This document shows, piece by piece, positions 20,635-29,476 of a DNA stretch of 64,000 bases. This stretch comes from Actinomyces lilanjuaniae (GTDB taxonomy: Bacteria; Actinomycetota; Actinomycetes; Actinomycetales; Actinomycetaceae), in the NCBI RefSeq assembly GCF_003606385.1, contig NZ_CP032514.1, forward strand, positions 1,488,001-1,552,000, given 5' to 3'. The notes below the pieces were generated by a model, which was not told the DNA's origin, did not search any database, and was given only the letters and a program-made list of their open reading frames with translations. Position 1 is the stretch's first letter, and each line of letters starts with the position of its first letter. The translations under genes were made by a program, and so were the position numbers.

Positions 20635-21861
20635 CTAGAGAGCCGGGACCGGGTCACGCAGGACGGGGCAGCTCATGCAGTGAGGACCGCCGCGTCCCCG
20701 GCCGAGCTCGGAGCCAGGAACCGGCAGCACCTCGATCCCGTTGCTGGCGAGGTAGTCGTTGGTCGCCACGTTGCGCTCATAGGTGACGACGACACCGGGG
20801 GAGACGGCCAGGGTGTTGCAGCCGTCGTCCCACTGCTCGCGGGCAGCGGCCAGGCTGTCCTGGGGGGTGGTGAGCACCTTCAGGTCGTCCAGGCCCAGGG
20901 CCTGGGCAATGACACGGTGCATGTCCTCGGGAGCGTGACGTGTCACGCTCATTCCCGCCCCGTCGGGACGCAGGGTCACGGTGGGAAGCATTCCCAGGTC
21001 GGCGTACTTGACGAAGGTGCCGACGTCAACCATTGTCATGACGGTGTCCAGGTGCATCTGGGCCCGGTTCCTGCTCATCTCCACAGCGATCACCTGGGAG
21101 ACCTCCCCGCTGGTGAACAGCCGTGAGGCCAGCCTCTCGACGCCCTGGGGACAGGTACGCTCGGAGACTCCTACGAGGACGGCGCCGTTGCCGATGACCT
21201 CGACGTCGCCTCCCTCCACGGTAGCAGGCCCCGCCGCGAGCCCCTCGGACCACACCGGGAACTCCTGGTCAGCGAAGAAGGGGTGCCATCGGTAGATGGC
21301 CTGGTAGTTGACGGTCTCACGCCGACGGGCCTGCTTGGTCATGGAGTTGATGGACACCCCGCCGTACACCCAGCAGGAGGTGTCCCTGGTGAACAGGTGG
21401 TTGGTCAGCGGAGCGAGCAGGAGGTCGTCATCCTCCAGGAGGGACAGGACCAGGGAGTCCGCGACGGGCACCCGCTCCTGGAGCTCGCGCCTGGTGGCGC
21501 CCGCGACGAGGATCTCGGCCAGCTCCGCGGCGGGCAGCCCCTGCATAAGCCCGTGCAGGGCCTCGGCGGCCCGGGGGCCGCAGGTGTTCTCGTTGAACGT
21601 GTTGGCCAGGACGAAGTCGCGGGCCTCGGCGACCTCCAGGGTCTGGGCGAGCAGGTCGCCGAGGTAGAGGACCTCGACTCCCCGGTCGGTGAGAGTGCGG
21701 GCCAGCTGGTCGTGCTCCTGCTGCGCCCTCTCCAGCCACAAGACGTCGTCAAACAGGAGACTGTCCTTGTTCTGCGGGGTCAGCCTCAGCATCTCGCGTC
21801 CCGGCCGGTGCAAGATAACCTGCCTGAGCCTGCCGATCTCGGAGTCCACAGAGAAACTCAT
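20635..21861 (-). CDS. arcA: Arginine deiminase
   Basis: Hydrolyses arginine to citrulline and ammonia, the first step of the ADI pathway. The 408-residue length is normal. Landmarks: SEIGRLRQVILHRPGREMLRLTP, the NTFNENTCGPRAAEALHGLM region, NHLFTRDTSCWVYGGV, ETVNYQAIYRWHPFF, VEGGDVEVIGNGAVLVGVSE, MHLDTVMTMVD and the catalytic cysteine in GRGGPHCMSCP. The ATG at 21861 has AGAGGGA about 5 nt upstream. It is the first gene of the minus-strand block and is divergent from fmt. The promoter region carries a 16-bp palindrome. No ArcD-type arginine/ornithine antiporter follows, which is unusual for an ADI operon. Confidence 0.96.
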   Translation of the reverse strand: MSFSVDSEIGRLRQVILHRPGREMLRLTPQNKDSLLFDDVLWLERAQQEHDQLARTLTDRGVEVLYLGDLLAQTLEVAEARDFVLANTFNENTCGPRAAEALHGLMQGLPAAELAEILVAGATRRELQERVPVADSLVLSLLEDDDLLLAPLTNHLFTRDTSCWVYGGVSINSMTKQARRRETVNYQAIYRWHPFFADQEFPVWSEGLAAGPATVEGGDVEVIGNGAVLVGVSERTCPQGVERLASRLFTSGEVSQVIAVEMSRNRAQMHLDTVMTMVDVGTFVKYADLGMLPTVTLRPDGAGMSVTRHAPEDMHRVIAQALGLDDLKVLTTPQDSLAAAREQWDDGCNTLAVSPGVVVTYERNVATNDYLASNGIEVLPVPGSELGRGRGGPHCMSCPVLRDPVPAL

Positions 21862-21958
21862 GATTCCCTCTCTGGCACGACGGTGTGCCAAGACTGTCGG
21901 TGCGCGCCGCGCGCTGCCTGGTACCGGCCAGCACAGCCGTGGGGCTCGCGCCTTGAAG

Positions 21959-21974
21959 TGGTACGAGCGTACCA
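21959..21974 (-). promoter_or_regulatory. Palindrome over the arcA -10 box
   Basis: TGGTACG and CGTACCA are perfect 7-bp arms around AG. On the minus strand the element contains TACGCT (21966-21971), a TANNNT -10 box, about 105 bp before the arcA ATG. It is a likely repressor operator of the whole arc block. Confidence 0.5.
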
Positions 21975-22014
21975 GACTTTGGCGTGAAGGGCGAGTCCAG
22001 GACGCGCGGGTCTG

Positions 22015-22035
22015 CAGGTCGACCTGTAGGTCGAC
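22015..22035. promoter_or_regulatory. Palindrome and direct repeat between arcA and fmt
   Basis: CAGGTCGACCTG is a perfect 12-bp palindrome, and its half AGGTCGAC repeats 12 bp further on (22028-22035). The site lies between divergent promoters, so it may bind an activator or repressor of arcA. Confidence 0.4.
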
Positions 22036-22060
22036 AAGCCTCGGGACCTCACAGACCTCG

Positions 22061-22066
22061 TAGAGT
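22061..22066 (+). promoter_or_regulatory. -10 box of leaderless fmt promoter
   Basis: TAGAGT ends 7 nt before the fmt ATG, with no Shine-Dalgarno between them; the transcript probably starts at the ATG. Confidence 0.5.
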
Positions 22067-22073
22067 GTGACCT

Positions 22074-23033
22074 ATGCGCGTCCTGTTCGCCGGAACCCCC
22101 GAGACAGCTCTTCCCTGCCTGCACGCCCTCCTGGACTCTGAGCACGAGGTGGTCGGGGTCCTCACCCGGCCGGACGCGCGCCGGGGACGAGGGCGGGCAC
22201 TACAGCCCTCTCCCGTCGCGGCCCTGGCCCGGAAGGCGGGACTGGATGTACGTACTCCCACCACCTTGAGGGATCCGGGCGTGGGTGAGTGGGTCCGCTC
22301 CCTGGACCTCGGGGTCGCCGTCGTGGTGGCCTACGGCCGGCTGGTGCCGCCGACGCTGCTGGAGGTGCCTGACCACGGGTGGCTCAACCTCCACTTCTCC
22401 CTGCTGCCCAGCTGGAGGGGGGCCGCTCCTGTCCAGCGTGCTGTTCTCGCAGGTGAGGAGGTCACAGGCGTCAGCGTGTTCCGGCTGGAGGAGGGGCTGG
22501 ACAGCGGGCCGGTATACGCCAGGCTCCCGGAGCCGGTCGGCCCCCAGGACACCAGCGGTGACCTCCTGGGACGCCTGGCCGCCACAGGCGCCCCCCTCGT
22601 CCTCGACGTGCTGCGCTGTCTGGCAGAGGGCACGGCCCGGGCGCAGCCCCAGGACGGGTCCAGGGCCACCCTGGCTCCCGCGCTCACCGCGGAGGAGGGG
22701 CGTATCCGCTGGGCTGAGGAGGCCTCGACCGTGGCGCGCCAGGTCCGGGGCGTCACCCCGGCCCCAGGTGCCTACACCACCTTCCAGGGCAGGAGGCTGC
22801 TTCTGGGCAGCGTCGTCCCGGTACCGCCGGACACCGTCCTCCAGCCCGGTCAGCTGCGTGTCTCCAAGCACGAGGTCCTTGTCGGTACCGGTAGCTGCGC
22901 CGTGCGTCTGGGCAGGGTGGCACCAGCGGGGAGGAGCTGGATGGACGCCGAGGACTGGGCGCGAGGAGCGCGTCCGCCGCAGGGCAGTTTTCTGGGGACT
23001 GAGCCGCGCGTCGAGGACGAGGCGGTGTCGTGA
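22074..23033 (+). CDS. fmt: Methionyl-tRNA formyltransferase
   Basis: Formylates initiator Met-tRNA with 10-formyl-THF. The N-terminus MRVLFAGTPETALPCLHALL, then VVVAYGRLVPPTLLEVPDHG, and the formyl-transfer motif LNLHFSLLPSWRGAAPVQRA with TGVSVFRLEEGLDSGPVY are complete. The C-terminal OB-like domain follows at about residue 205. The length is 319 aa. Its stop overlaps the rsmB ATG by one base (TGATG). Together with rsmB and rpe it resumes the plus-strand housekeeping order interrupted by the arc/creatininase block. Confidence 0.95.
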   Translation: MRVLFAGTPETALPCLHALLDSEHEVVGVLTRPDARRGRGRALQPSPVAALARKAGLDVRTPTTLRDPGVGEWVRSLDLGVAVVVAYGRLVPPTLLEVPDHGWLNLHFSLLPSWRGAAPVQRAVLAGEEVTGVSVFRLEEGLDSGPVYARLPEPVGPQDTSGDLLGRLAATGAPLVLDVLRCLAEGTARAQPQDGSRATLAPALTAEEGRIRWAEEASTVARQVRGVTPAPGAYTTFQGRRLLLGSVVPVPPDTVLQPGQLRVSKHEVLVGTGSCAVRLGRVAPAGRSWMDAEDWARGARPPQGSFLGTEPRVEDEAVS

Positions 23034-24641
23034 TGCCCGCACACAGCGGCCGTGACCTACCAGTCCCGTCCCGTGGCCAGCGGGGGCAACGGCCTCGGCG
23101 CGGCGGGCCGTCCAGGGCCTCCTCGCGCAGAGACGGCACCCACGACCCGGCCGGCTTCGGCGCACCAGGACGTCCACGGGGACCACGGCAGGCTGATCCC
23201 GCCCGCGCCATCGCCCTGGAGGTCCTGACCAGGGTGCGCACCGAGGGCGCCTTCGCCAACCTCGTGCTGCCCTCCCTGGTCAAGGAGGCCCGGCTGAGCC
23301 GGCTCGACGCTGGCTTCGTCACCGCCCTGACCTACGGGACGCTACGCCTCCAAGGCCGCTACGACGCCATTATCGGCCTGTGCCTTGACCAGCCGATCGC
23401 CACGCTGGACGGCGTCGTCCTTGACGTCCTGCGCCTTGGGGCGCACCAGCTCCTGGGGATGCGCGTCCCGGCCCACGCCGCCGTGTCGACCTCGGTGGAC
23501 CTGGTGGGGGCACGTCGGGACGCCGGGCCTCGGGACTGGTCAACGCGGTGCTGCGCCGCGTGGGGCGCAGGCCCCTGGGGAGTGGCTCGCCCGGCTGCGC
23601 CAGGACACGAACCATGACCTGGAGGCGCTGGCGGCTACCGAGTCCCACCCGCTGTGGGTTGTCAAGGCCATGCGACAGGCACTTCTTGCGCACGGCAGGT
23701 CTGCCGAGGAGCTGGGCGACCTGCTGTCGGCGGACAACCAGGACCCTGAGGTGGTGCTGTGCGCACGTCCTGGGCTCGTCTCGGTCCCCGCGCTCGTGGA
23801 TGAGGCCTCCTCCGACCCCGGGCAGCGGGCGCAGGCCGGGCGTGTCAGCCCCCTGGCCGTCGTCATGGAGGGGGGAGACCCTGGGAGGGTCACCGCGGTC
23901 GCCCAGGCCCGGGCTGGCGTGGAGGACGAGGGCAGCCAGCTGGTGGCTCTCCTGCTGGCCCGGGCTGGCATTGATGGCAGTGACTCCCGTTGGCTCGACA
24001 TGTGCGCCGGTCCCGGGGGCAAGGCGGCGCTGCTGGGCTCCCTGGCCGCCCAGAGGGGCGCGCACCTGGTGGCTAACGAGCCTGCCGCCCACCGGGCTGA
24101 CCTGGTGCGGGACTCTATCCGCGCGCTACCACCGGGTACTGTCGAGGTCCGCAGTGGCGACGGACGCGACATCGGCAAGGAGGAGCCGGGGCACTACGAC
24201 CGCGTGCTGGTTGACGCGCCGTGCTCGGGGCTGGGCTCCCTGCGGCGCCGCCCCGAGTCCCGGTGGCGGCGCACCCAGGCCGACGTGGTCGGGCTCGCCG
24301 CTCTCCAGCGCGAGCTGCTCTCCAGCGCGCTGTCTGCCGTGCGCCCCGGGGGAGTCGTCGCCTACGTCACCTGCTCTCCCCACGTGCTGGAGACGGTCCT
24401 GGTCGTCCAGGACGTCCTGCGGCACCTGGAACGGGAGGACAAGGTCGTCGAGGTCCTGCACGCCGGACGCCTCTGCGCCGAGGTCTCTCCTCATCCGCCC
24501 GCGGAGGCGTCCCGTCCGATGCTGCAGCTGTGGCCGCACCTGGACGGCACCGACGCCATGTTCTGCACCCTGCTGCGTCCGGCGGCGCCAGCCGCCTCCC
24601 CGCCCCGGCCCGGTGCCGCGGCTGCCAGTCCCTCCGCCTGA
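23033..24641 (+). CDS. rsmB: 16S rRNA m5C967 methyltransferase (two frameshifts in this sequence)
   Basis: Methylates a 16S rRNA cytosine with SAM. The gene is readable in three successive frames. Frame 1 covers the Arg/Gly-rich N-terminus and NusB-like domain (ARAIALEVLTRVRTEG to STSVDLVGAR). A short middle segment (SGLVNAVLRRVGRRPLG) is in a second frame. The rest, from GEWLARLRQDT through the SAM site MCAGPGGKAALLGSLAAQ, the catalytic DAPCSGLGSLRRRPE and the TCSPH cysteine, is in a third. Each change is explained by one missing G, in the runs at 23525-23527 and 23577-23580. With both restored the length is 1,611 nt, an exact 536-residue frame. I think the gene is functional and the shifts are sequence errors, though a recent pseudogene cannot be excluded. 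Confidence 0.85.
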
Positions 24642-24689
24642 CCGCGCCCAGCCTTCCGGCAGGCGACTACCCTTAGCCCAGGAGCCACG

Positions 24690-25349
24690 ATGAGGTCACC
24701 AGCGATCCACCCCTCAATCCTCAACTGCGACATCGCCCACCTTGCCGATGAGCTGGCCCGGGTCAGCAGCGCCGACGGCGTGCACGTCGACGTCATGGAC
24801 AACCACTTTGTGCCCAACCTGTCCTGGGGCATGCCTGTCGTGGAAGCGGTGCTGGCGACGACGTCGCTTCCGGTGGACGCCCACCTCATGATCGAGGACC
24901 CTGACCGCTGGGCGCCAGCCTACGCGGAGTCGGGGTGCGACGTGGTCACCGTGCACGCCGAGGCGGCGGCGGCTCCTGTGCGTCTGGCCCACGAGCTGCA
25001 CCGCCTGGGCGCGCGGGCAGGGCTGGCGCTGAGGCCGGCGACCAGCGTCGAGGCCGTGGCGGACGTCGTGCAGGACTTCGACCTCCTGCTCGTTATGACC
25101 GTCGAGCCCGGTTTCGGCGGTCAGCGCTTCCTGGAGCCGATGCTGGCCAAGATCGAGCGTGCCCGTCGGCTCGTGGGCAGTGCCGGGATACGCCTCCAGG
25201 TCGACGGCGGCATCACCCCTCAGACCATCGAGCGAGCGGCTGAGGCGGGAGCGGAGGTGTTCGTGGCCGGGTCCGCGGTCTACCGGGCACAGGACGCCCA
25301 GGCGGCGATCTCCGAGCTGCGGAGCCTTGCCGGGAGGCACTGCTGCTGA
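24690..25349 (+). CDS. rpe: Ribulose-phosphate 3-epimerase
   Basis: Interconverts ribulose-5-P and xylulose-5-P in the pentose phosphate pathway; a TIM barrel metalloenzyme. Active-site strands are intact: [49 protein letters not shown] and [12 protein letters not shown]. The length of 219 aa is normal. The ATG has CAGGAG 6 nt upstream. In many actinobacteria riboflavin synthesis genes follow rpe; here a 511-bp gap and fatty acid genes follow. Confidence 0.95.
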   Translation: MRSPAIHPSILNCDIAHLADELARVSSADGVHVDVMDNHFVPNLSWGMPVVEAVLATTSLPVDAHLMIEDPDRWAPAYAESGCDVVTVHAEAAAAPVRLAHELHRLGARAGLALRPATSVEAVADVVQDFDLLLVMTVEPGFGGQRFLEPMLAKIERARRLVGSAGIRLQVDGGITPQTIERAAEAGAEVFVAGSAVYRAQDAQAAISELRSLAGRHCC

Positions 25350-25860
25350 GACCACGCGGTCAGTGTGCGGCCGCTTGCACGATCACTTGCGCAGCCACAC
25401 AGTGCGAGCCTGATCGACCGCGACGCAGCAAGTGACTTGTGTGGTCTAAGGGGTTGGTGTGGTAGATGTGTCCAAAGGAGAGGGTGTCCGCACTCATTGT
25501 GGGAAACCTCAAGTTCGCGAGAGGGTCAGAGAGAGGCCTTTCTCGACTCTGTTGCGCCGCGCCGTGCATAGCCTCTCGCCTCCCACCCCAACACCTGCGG
25601 GCTTCTTTGTGAGGTTTCCACAAATGGATTCCGGGGGCGTCATCCCGTAACGTCTCGCCTAATAGCGCTTGCCCGACGTTCGTCGCCCTGCGTTCTCGGG
25701 TAGGCGGGCCTCGTCTGTCGGCCGCACGTCCTGCTGCTCAGGCCTCGGACGACTCGGCCTGGCTGCCTCGAGGCTGGTGGGTGTCAAGGACGCCTGCACG
25801 ACCTGGACCAGGGCGGACGCGGGACAACTATGAGTTTTATGAGTTTAAGGAGGCACATCG
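25350..25860. other. Intergenic region upstream of the acc/fas genes
   Basis: No gene is supported here. Visible structure: a 13-14 bp inverted repeat 98 nt apart, TGTGGGAAACCTCA (25498-25511) and TGAGGTTTCCACA (25610-25622), with one extra G in the first copy. A TAACGT box lies after it (about 25649). A 9-bp tandem repeat TATGAGTTT (25829-25846) is followed by the strong AAGGAGG (25847-25853) of the next gene. It is probably the regulated promoter region of the fatty acid genes. Confidence 0.5.
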
Positions 25861-27735
25861 GTGACCCTCTCCCGTATCCTTGTCGCCAACCGTGGTGAGA
25901 TCGCCCTGCGTGTCGTGCGCACAGTCCGTGACCTCGGTGCGACATCCCTTCTTCCCTACACCCCTGAGGACCTCATGGGCCCGGCTGCAGAGCTCGCTGA
26001 CGAGGCCTACGCCCTGCCCGAGGGGTCCTCCTACACAGATGCTGACGCGGTCCTGGAGCTGGCCCGTACCACGGGGGCGGACGCTGTCCACCCCGGATAC
26101 GGGTTCTTGTCCGAGGACGCCGCCTTCGCCCGGGCCGTCATCAAGGCGGGCCTGACATGGATCGGCCCCTCGCCCACGGCGATGGAGGCGCTCGGGGACA
26201 AGATGAGTGCGCGCCAGACCGCAGAGACGGCTGCCGTCGCGCCGGTTCCTGGAGTCACGGAGCCGGTGACCGACCCGCAGGTGGTCACCCAGTTCGCCGC
26301 CCGGTATGGCTATCCCGTCGCGCTCAAGCGCACTGACGGTGGTGGCGGCCGGGGCATCACCGTCCTGCGTTCCGACGAGGAGGTGGGCTCCACGCCCGCC
26401 CTCCAGTCTGCGGCCGCAGGGAGCGCCACCCTCATTCTGGAGAAGTTTGTGGAGAAGGCGCGGCACGTCGAGACCCAGTGCGCCCGTGACGCCCACGGCG
26501 GCTTTGCTGTGGTCTCGACCCGCGACTGCACTCTCCAGCGCCGCAACCAGAAGCTTCTTGAGGAGGCTCCTGCCCCCTTCCTGCCACCGGGCCTGCACGA
26601 GCGCCTGGTTGAGGCGTCCCGCCGCCTCATGGACGCAGTGGACTACGTGGGGGTGGCTACCTGTGAGTTCCTCCTTACGCCCGAGGGCGACCTGTGGTTC
26701 CTGGAGGTCAATCCTCGTCTCCAGGTCGAGCACTGTGTCTCGGAGGAGGTCACGGGCACCGACCTGGTCGAGCTTCAGCTGCGGCTGGCCCAGGGGGAGC
26801 CCCTCGGTGAGGTTGGCACGGTTCGCGGGCACTGCCTCGAGATGCGCGTCACCTGCGAGGACCCCTCGCGAGGGCTGGCCCCCTCCACCGGGGCCATTAC
26901 CCGACTGCGCTGGCCAGCGGGGCCGGGTATCAGGATCGAGTCAGGCGTGACCGAGGGAGACGTGGTCACCCCGATGTTCGATCCGATGCTCGCCAAGATC
27001 GTCGTGACCGGCTCCACCCGTGACCAGGCCCTGGCCCGGGCGCGCAGGGCGCTGCGGGAGACCGTCGTGGAGGGCGTGACCGTGTGCACGTCCCTGCACG
27101 AGGAGGTCCTCGGCCGGGAGGCCTTCACCTACCCGGACCGGGAGGGCCGCCTCGGGGTCACGACCCGGTGGATCGAGAACGAGGTGCTCCCGGCCCTGGC
27201 CCAGAACCCGCCCGCGGCGGCGGGTGTCCAGGCCGAGCCGCCCTCCTCGCCCCGGACACGTTCCCAGTACGTCATTGAGGTCAACGGCCGTCGCGTGCAG
27301 CTGACGCTGCCGGACGGGATCCTCACTGCCTCCGCACCGGGGCAGGGGGTCGGATCTCGGGGACGGCGTATGCAGCCTCTGCGCTCCCGTGGATCGGCGG
27401 GTGCTGCCCGCTCCTCCAGACCAGGGGGCGCGGGTGCTGACGCCTTGGGCTCCGAGTCGGGGTCGATCGCTGCCCCGATGCAGGCGATCGTGACCCGTAT
27501 CTGCGTGGAGCCCGGTCAGCAGGTGTACGAGGGGGACCTGTTGGTGGTATTGGAGTCCATGAAGATGGAGAACTACGTCCACGCCCCCTATGACGGCGCC
27601 GTCAAGGACATTCCCGTCAGTGCGGGGCGCACCGTCTCCGCCGGGGAGGTCCTGGTCAACCTGGCTGCTGCCAGCGACAGCCCTGACAGCGCTGGCAACT
27701 CTGACAGCACCGACACCACCAGCAAGGAGGCCTGA
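25861..27735 (+). CDS. Acyl-CoA carboxylase alpha subunit (biotin carboxylase + BCCP)
   Basis: Carboxylates its own biotin with ATP and bicarbonate and passes the carboxyl group to the beta subunit; supplies malonyl-CoA for the FAS two genes downstream. Biotin carboxylase covers about residues 1-450: RILVANRGEIALRVVRT, VHPGYGFLSED, the ATP-grasp glycine loop RTDGGGGRGI, EVNPRLQVEH. A variable linker follows, and the C-terminal biotinyl domain has VLESMKMENYV with the biotin lysine between the methionines. The length is 624 aa. The GTG start has AAGGAGG 7 nt upstream, a strong site. It is separated by 3 bp from the beta-subunit gene. Acetyl- versus propionyl-CoA preference cannot be decided; location favours acetyl-CoA. 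Confidence 0.93.
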   Translation: MTLSRILVANRGEIALRVVRTVRDLGATSLLPYTPEDLMGPAAELADEAYALPEGSSYTDADAVLELARTTGADAVHPGYGFLSEDAAFARAVIKAGLTWIGPSPTAMEALGDKMSARQTAETAAVAPVPGVTEPVTDPQVVTQFAARYGYPVALKRTDGGGGRGITVLRSDEEVGSTPALQSAAAGSATLILEKFVEKARHVETQCARDAHGGFAVVSTRDCTLQRRNQKLLEEAPAPFLPPGLHERLVEASRRLMDAVDYVGVATCEFLLTPEGDLWFLEVNPRLQVEHCVSEEVTGTDLVELQLRLAQGEPLGEVGTVRGHCLEMRVTCEDPSRGLAPSTGAITRLRWPAGPGIRIESGVTEGDVVTPMFDPMLAKIVVTGSTRDQALARARRALRETVVEGVTVCTSLHEEVLGREAFTYPDREGRLGVTTRWIENEVLPALAQNPPAAAGVQAEPPSSPRTRSQYVIEVNGRRVQLTLPDGILTASAPGQGVGSRGRRMQPLRSRGSAGAARSSRPGGAGADALGSESGSIAAPMQAIVTRICVEPGQQVYEGDLLVVLESMKMENYVHAPYDGAVKDIPVSAGRTVSAGEVLVNLAAASDSPDSAGNSDSTDTTSKEA

Positions 27736-27738
27736 GCC

Positions 27739-29370
27739 GTGACCAGCAACGCGACAGCACCGTCAACCGGTGCAGAGGCAACGGCCGCCGGGGGCGGCTC
27801 CATGGCGGACTCCGCGGTGACCACAGCGTTCCGCGAGCGTATGGCCAGGGTTGACCGCGAGGCCGAGGAGCGTGCCGCCCAGAGGCAGCACGCCAAGGGC
27901 AAGCGGACTGCGCGTGAGCGCATCGACGACCTTCTCGACGACTCCAGCTTCCTGGAGATTGGTCGCTACAGCGGCTCCGGGGCCGGTGACCATGCTCGCC
28001 CCTCAGGCGTGGTCACCGGCTTCGGACAGATCGACGGCCGCCAGGTGGCTGTCTACTCCCAGGACTTCTCCGTGTCAGGCGGTGCCCTGGGCACGGTCGA
28101 GGGGGACAAGATCGTCCGCCTGCTGGACGACGCCCTGCGGCTGCGCGTCCCCGTGATCGGCCTGATCGACTCCGGCGGTGCCAAGATCCAGGAGGGGGTG
28201 GGGGCGCTGCGCCAATACGGCCGGATCTTCAACCGGACCTGTGCCGCCTCCGGGCTCGTGCCCCAGATCAGCGTCATCCTTGGTCCGTGCGCCGGAGGCG
28301 CGGTCTACAGCCCGGCCCTGACCGACTTCGTCATCGCTACCCGCGAGGCCTCCCATATGTTCGTGACCGGACCGGACGTGGTCCGCGCCGTGACCGGGGA
28401 GTCTATCAGCGCCGAGGACCTGGGCGGAGCACGTATCCACGGCTCCGTATCGGGCGTGGTGCACTACGTGGCCGAGGACGAGGCCGACGCGCTGGGGCAG
28501 GTTCGCACCCTGCTGGCCTATCTGCCCTCCTCGGCCGAGCTGGAGGCGCCCCGCTACTCCTATGAGGAGCAGGACTCCGAGGCGGACGCTCAGGCTGCCC
28601 GGGAGGTAGGGACCCTGGTGCCCTCCTCGACCCGGCAGGCCTATGACGTCGTCGAGGTCATCTCGGCCCTGGTCGACCACGGCGAGCTGGTCCAGGTCCA
28701 GGAGGAGTTCGCGGGCAACGTCGTGGTGGGCTTTGCCTGCTTCGGGGGACGCCCCACGGGGATCGTGGCTAACCAGCCCCTGGTGGACGCTGGGACCCTG
28801 GACGTGAACTCCTCGGAGAAGCTGGCGCGCTTCGTCCGGTTCTGTGACGCCTTCGGGCTTCCGGTGGTGACCTTTGTGGACGTGCCCGGCTACCGCCCCG
28901 GAGCCGAGCAGGAGCACGCCGGCATCATCCGCCGGGGGGCAAAGGTCATCAACGCCTACGCCACCGCTACCGTCCCCCTGGTCACGGTGGTCCTGCGCAA
29001 GGCCTACGGCGGTGCCTACATCGTCATGGGCTCCAAGGCGATCGGAGCGGACCTCAACTTCTGCTGGCCCGGTGCCGAGATCGCGGTACTGGGTGCGGCC
29101 GGGGCCGTCGGCATCATCCACCGCAGAGACCTCGCGCGTGTGCGACAGGAGCAGGGCGAGGAGGCTGCCGCCGCCGAGCAGGAGCGTCTGACCACCGAGT
29201 ACACCGAGTCGGTCATCAACCCTGACAAGGCAGTCGCTATCGGTGAGATCGACGCCGTGATCGCCCCGGAGGACACCCGGACGGTTATTGTTGACTCCCT
29301 GGCGGCGCTGAGTGCCAAGAACGAGGCGAGACCCGCTTCTCCCAAGAAGCATGACAATGTGCCCCTCTAG
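27739..29370 (+). CDS. Acyl-CoA carboxylase beta subunit (carboxyltransferase)
   Basis: Transfers the carboxyl group from biotin to acetyl- or propionyl-CoA. It has fused N and C carboxyltransferase lobes: GKRTARERIDDLLDDSSFLE, the acyl-CoA oxyanion glycines in LIDSGGAKIQEGVGAL, GPCAGGAVYSPALTDF, and in the second lobe VDVPGYRPGAEQEHAGIIR and RKAYGGAYIVMGSK. The length of 543 aa includes a short Ala/Thr-rich N-terminus. The GTG start is 8 nt after AAGGAGG (27724-27730), which lies in the last codons of the alpha subunit, so the two are co-translated. A perfect 19-bp hairpin lies between this gene and fas. Confidence 0.94.
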   Translation: MTSNATAPSTGAEATAAGGGSMADSAVTTAFRERMARVDREAEERAAQRQHAKGKRTARERIDDLLDDSSFLEIGRYSGSGAGDHARPSGVVTGFGQIDGRQVAVYSQDFSVSGGALGTVEGDKIVRLLDDALRLRVPVIGLIDSGGAKIQEGVGALRQYGRIFNRTCAASGLVPQISVILGPCAGGAVYSPALTDFVIATREASHMFVTGPDVVRAVTGESISAEDLGGARIHGSVSGVVHYVAEDEADALGQVRTLLAYLPSSAELEAPRYSYEEQDSEADAQAAREVGTLVPSSTRQAYDVVEVISALVDHGELVQVQEEFAGNVVVGFACFGGRPTGIVANQPLVDAGTLDVNSSEKLARFVRFCDAFGLPVVTFVDVPGYRPGAEQEHAGIIRRGAKVINAYATATVPLVTVVLRKAYGGAYIVMGSKAIGADLNFCWPGAEIAVLGAAGAVGIIHRRDLARVRQEQGEEAAAAEQERLTTEYTESVINPDKAVAIGEIDAVIAPEDTRTVIVDSLAALSAKNEARPASPKKHDNVPL

Positions 29371-29476
29371 CACCGTGCACCTCGAGGGGGCCTGTCAGGC
29401 TTGCCCGCACATCCCCCGTACTACCGCTCAGGACGGACTTATGACCAGCAGCACCTAGGATCAGGGAGATCCTCCT

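Noticed and set aside
25360..25623. 87-codon minus-strand ORF in the rpe-acc gap
   Set aside because: No ribosome site, no motif, and it spans the inverted repeat; composition is unlike neighbouring genes.
28075..29373. 432-codon minus-strand frame opposite the carboxylase beta subunit
   Set aside because: Antisense shadow in high-GC DNA; the sense strand encodes complete carboxyltransferase motifs.
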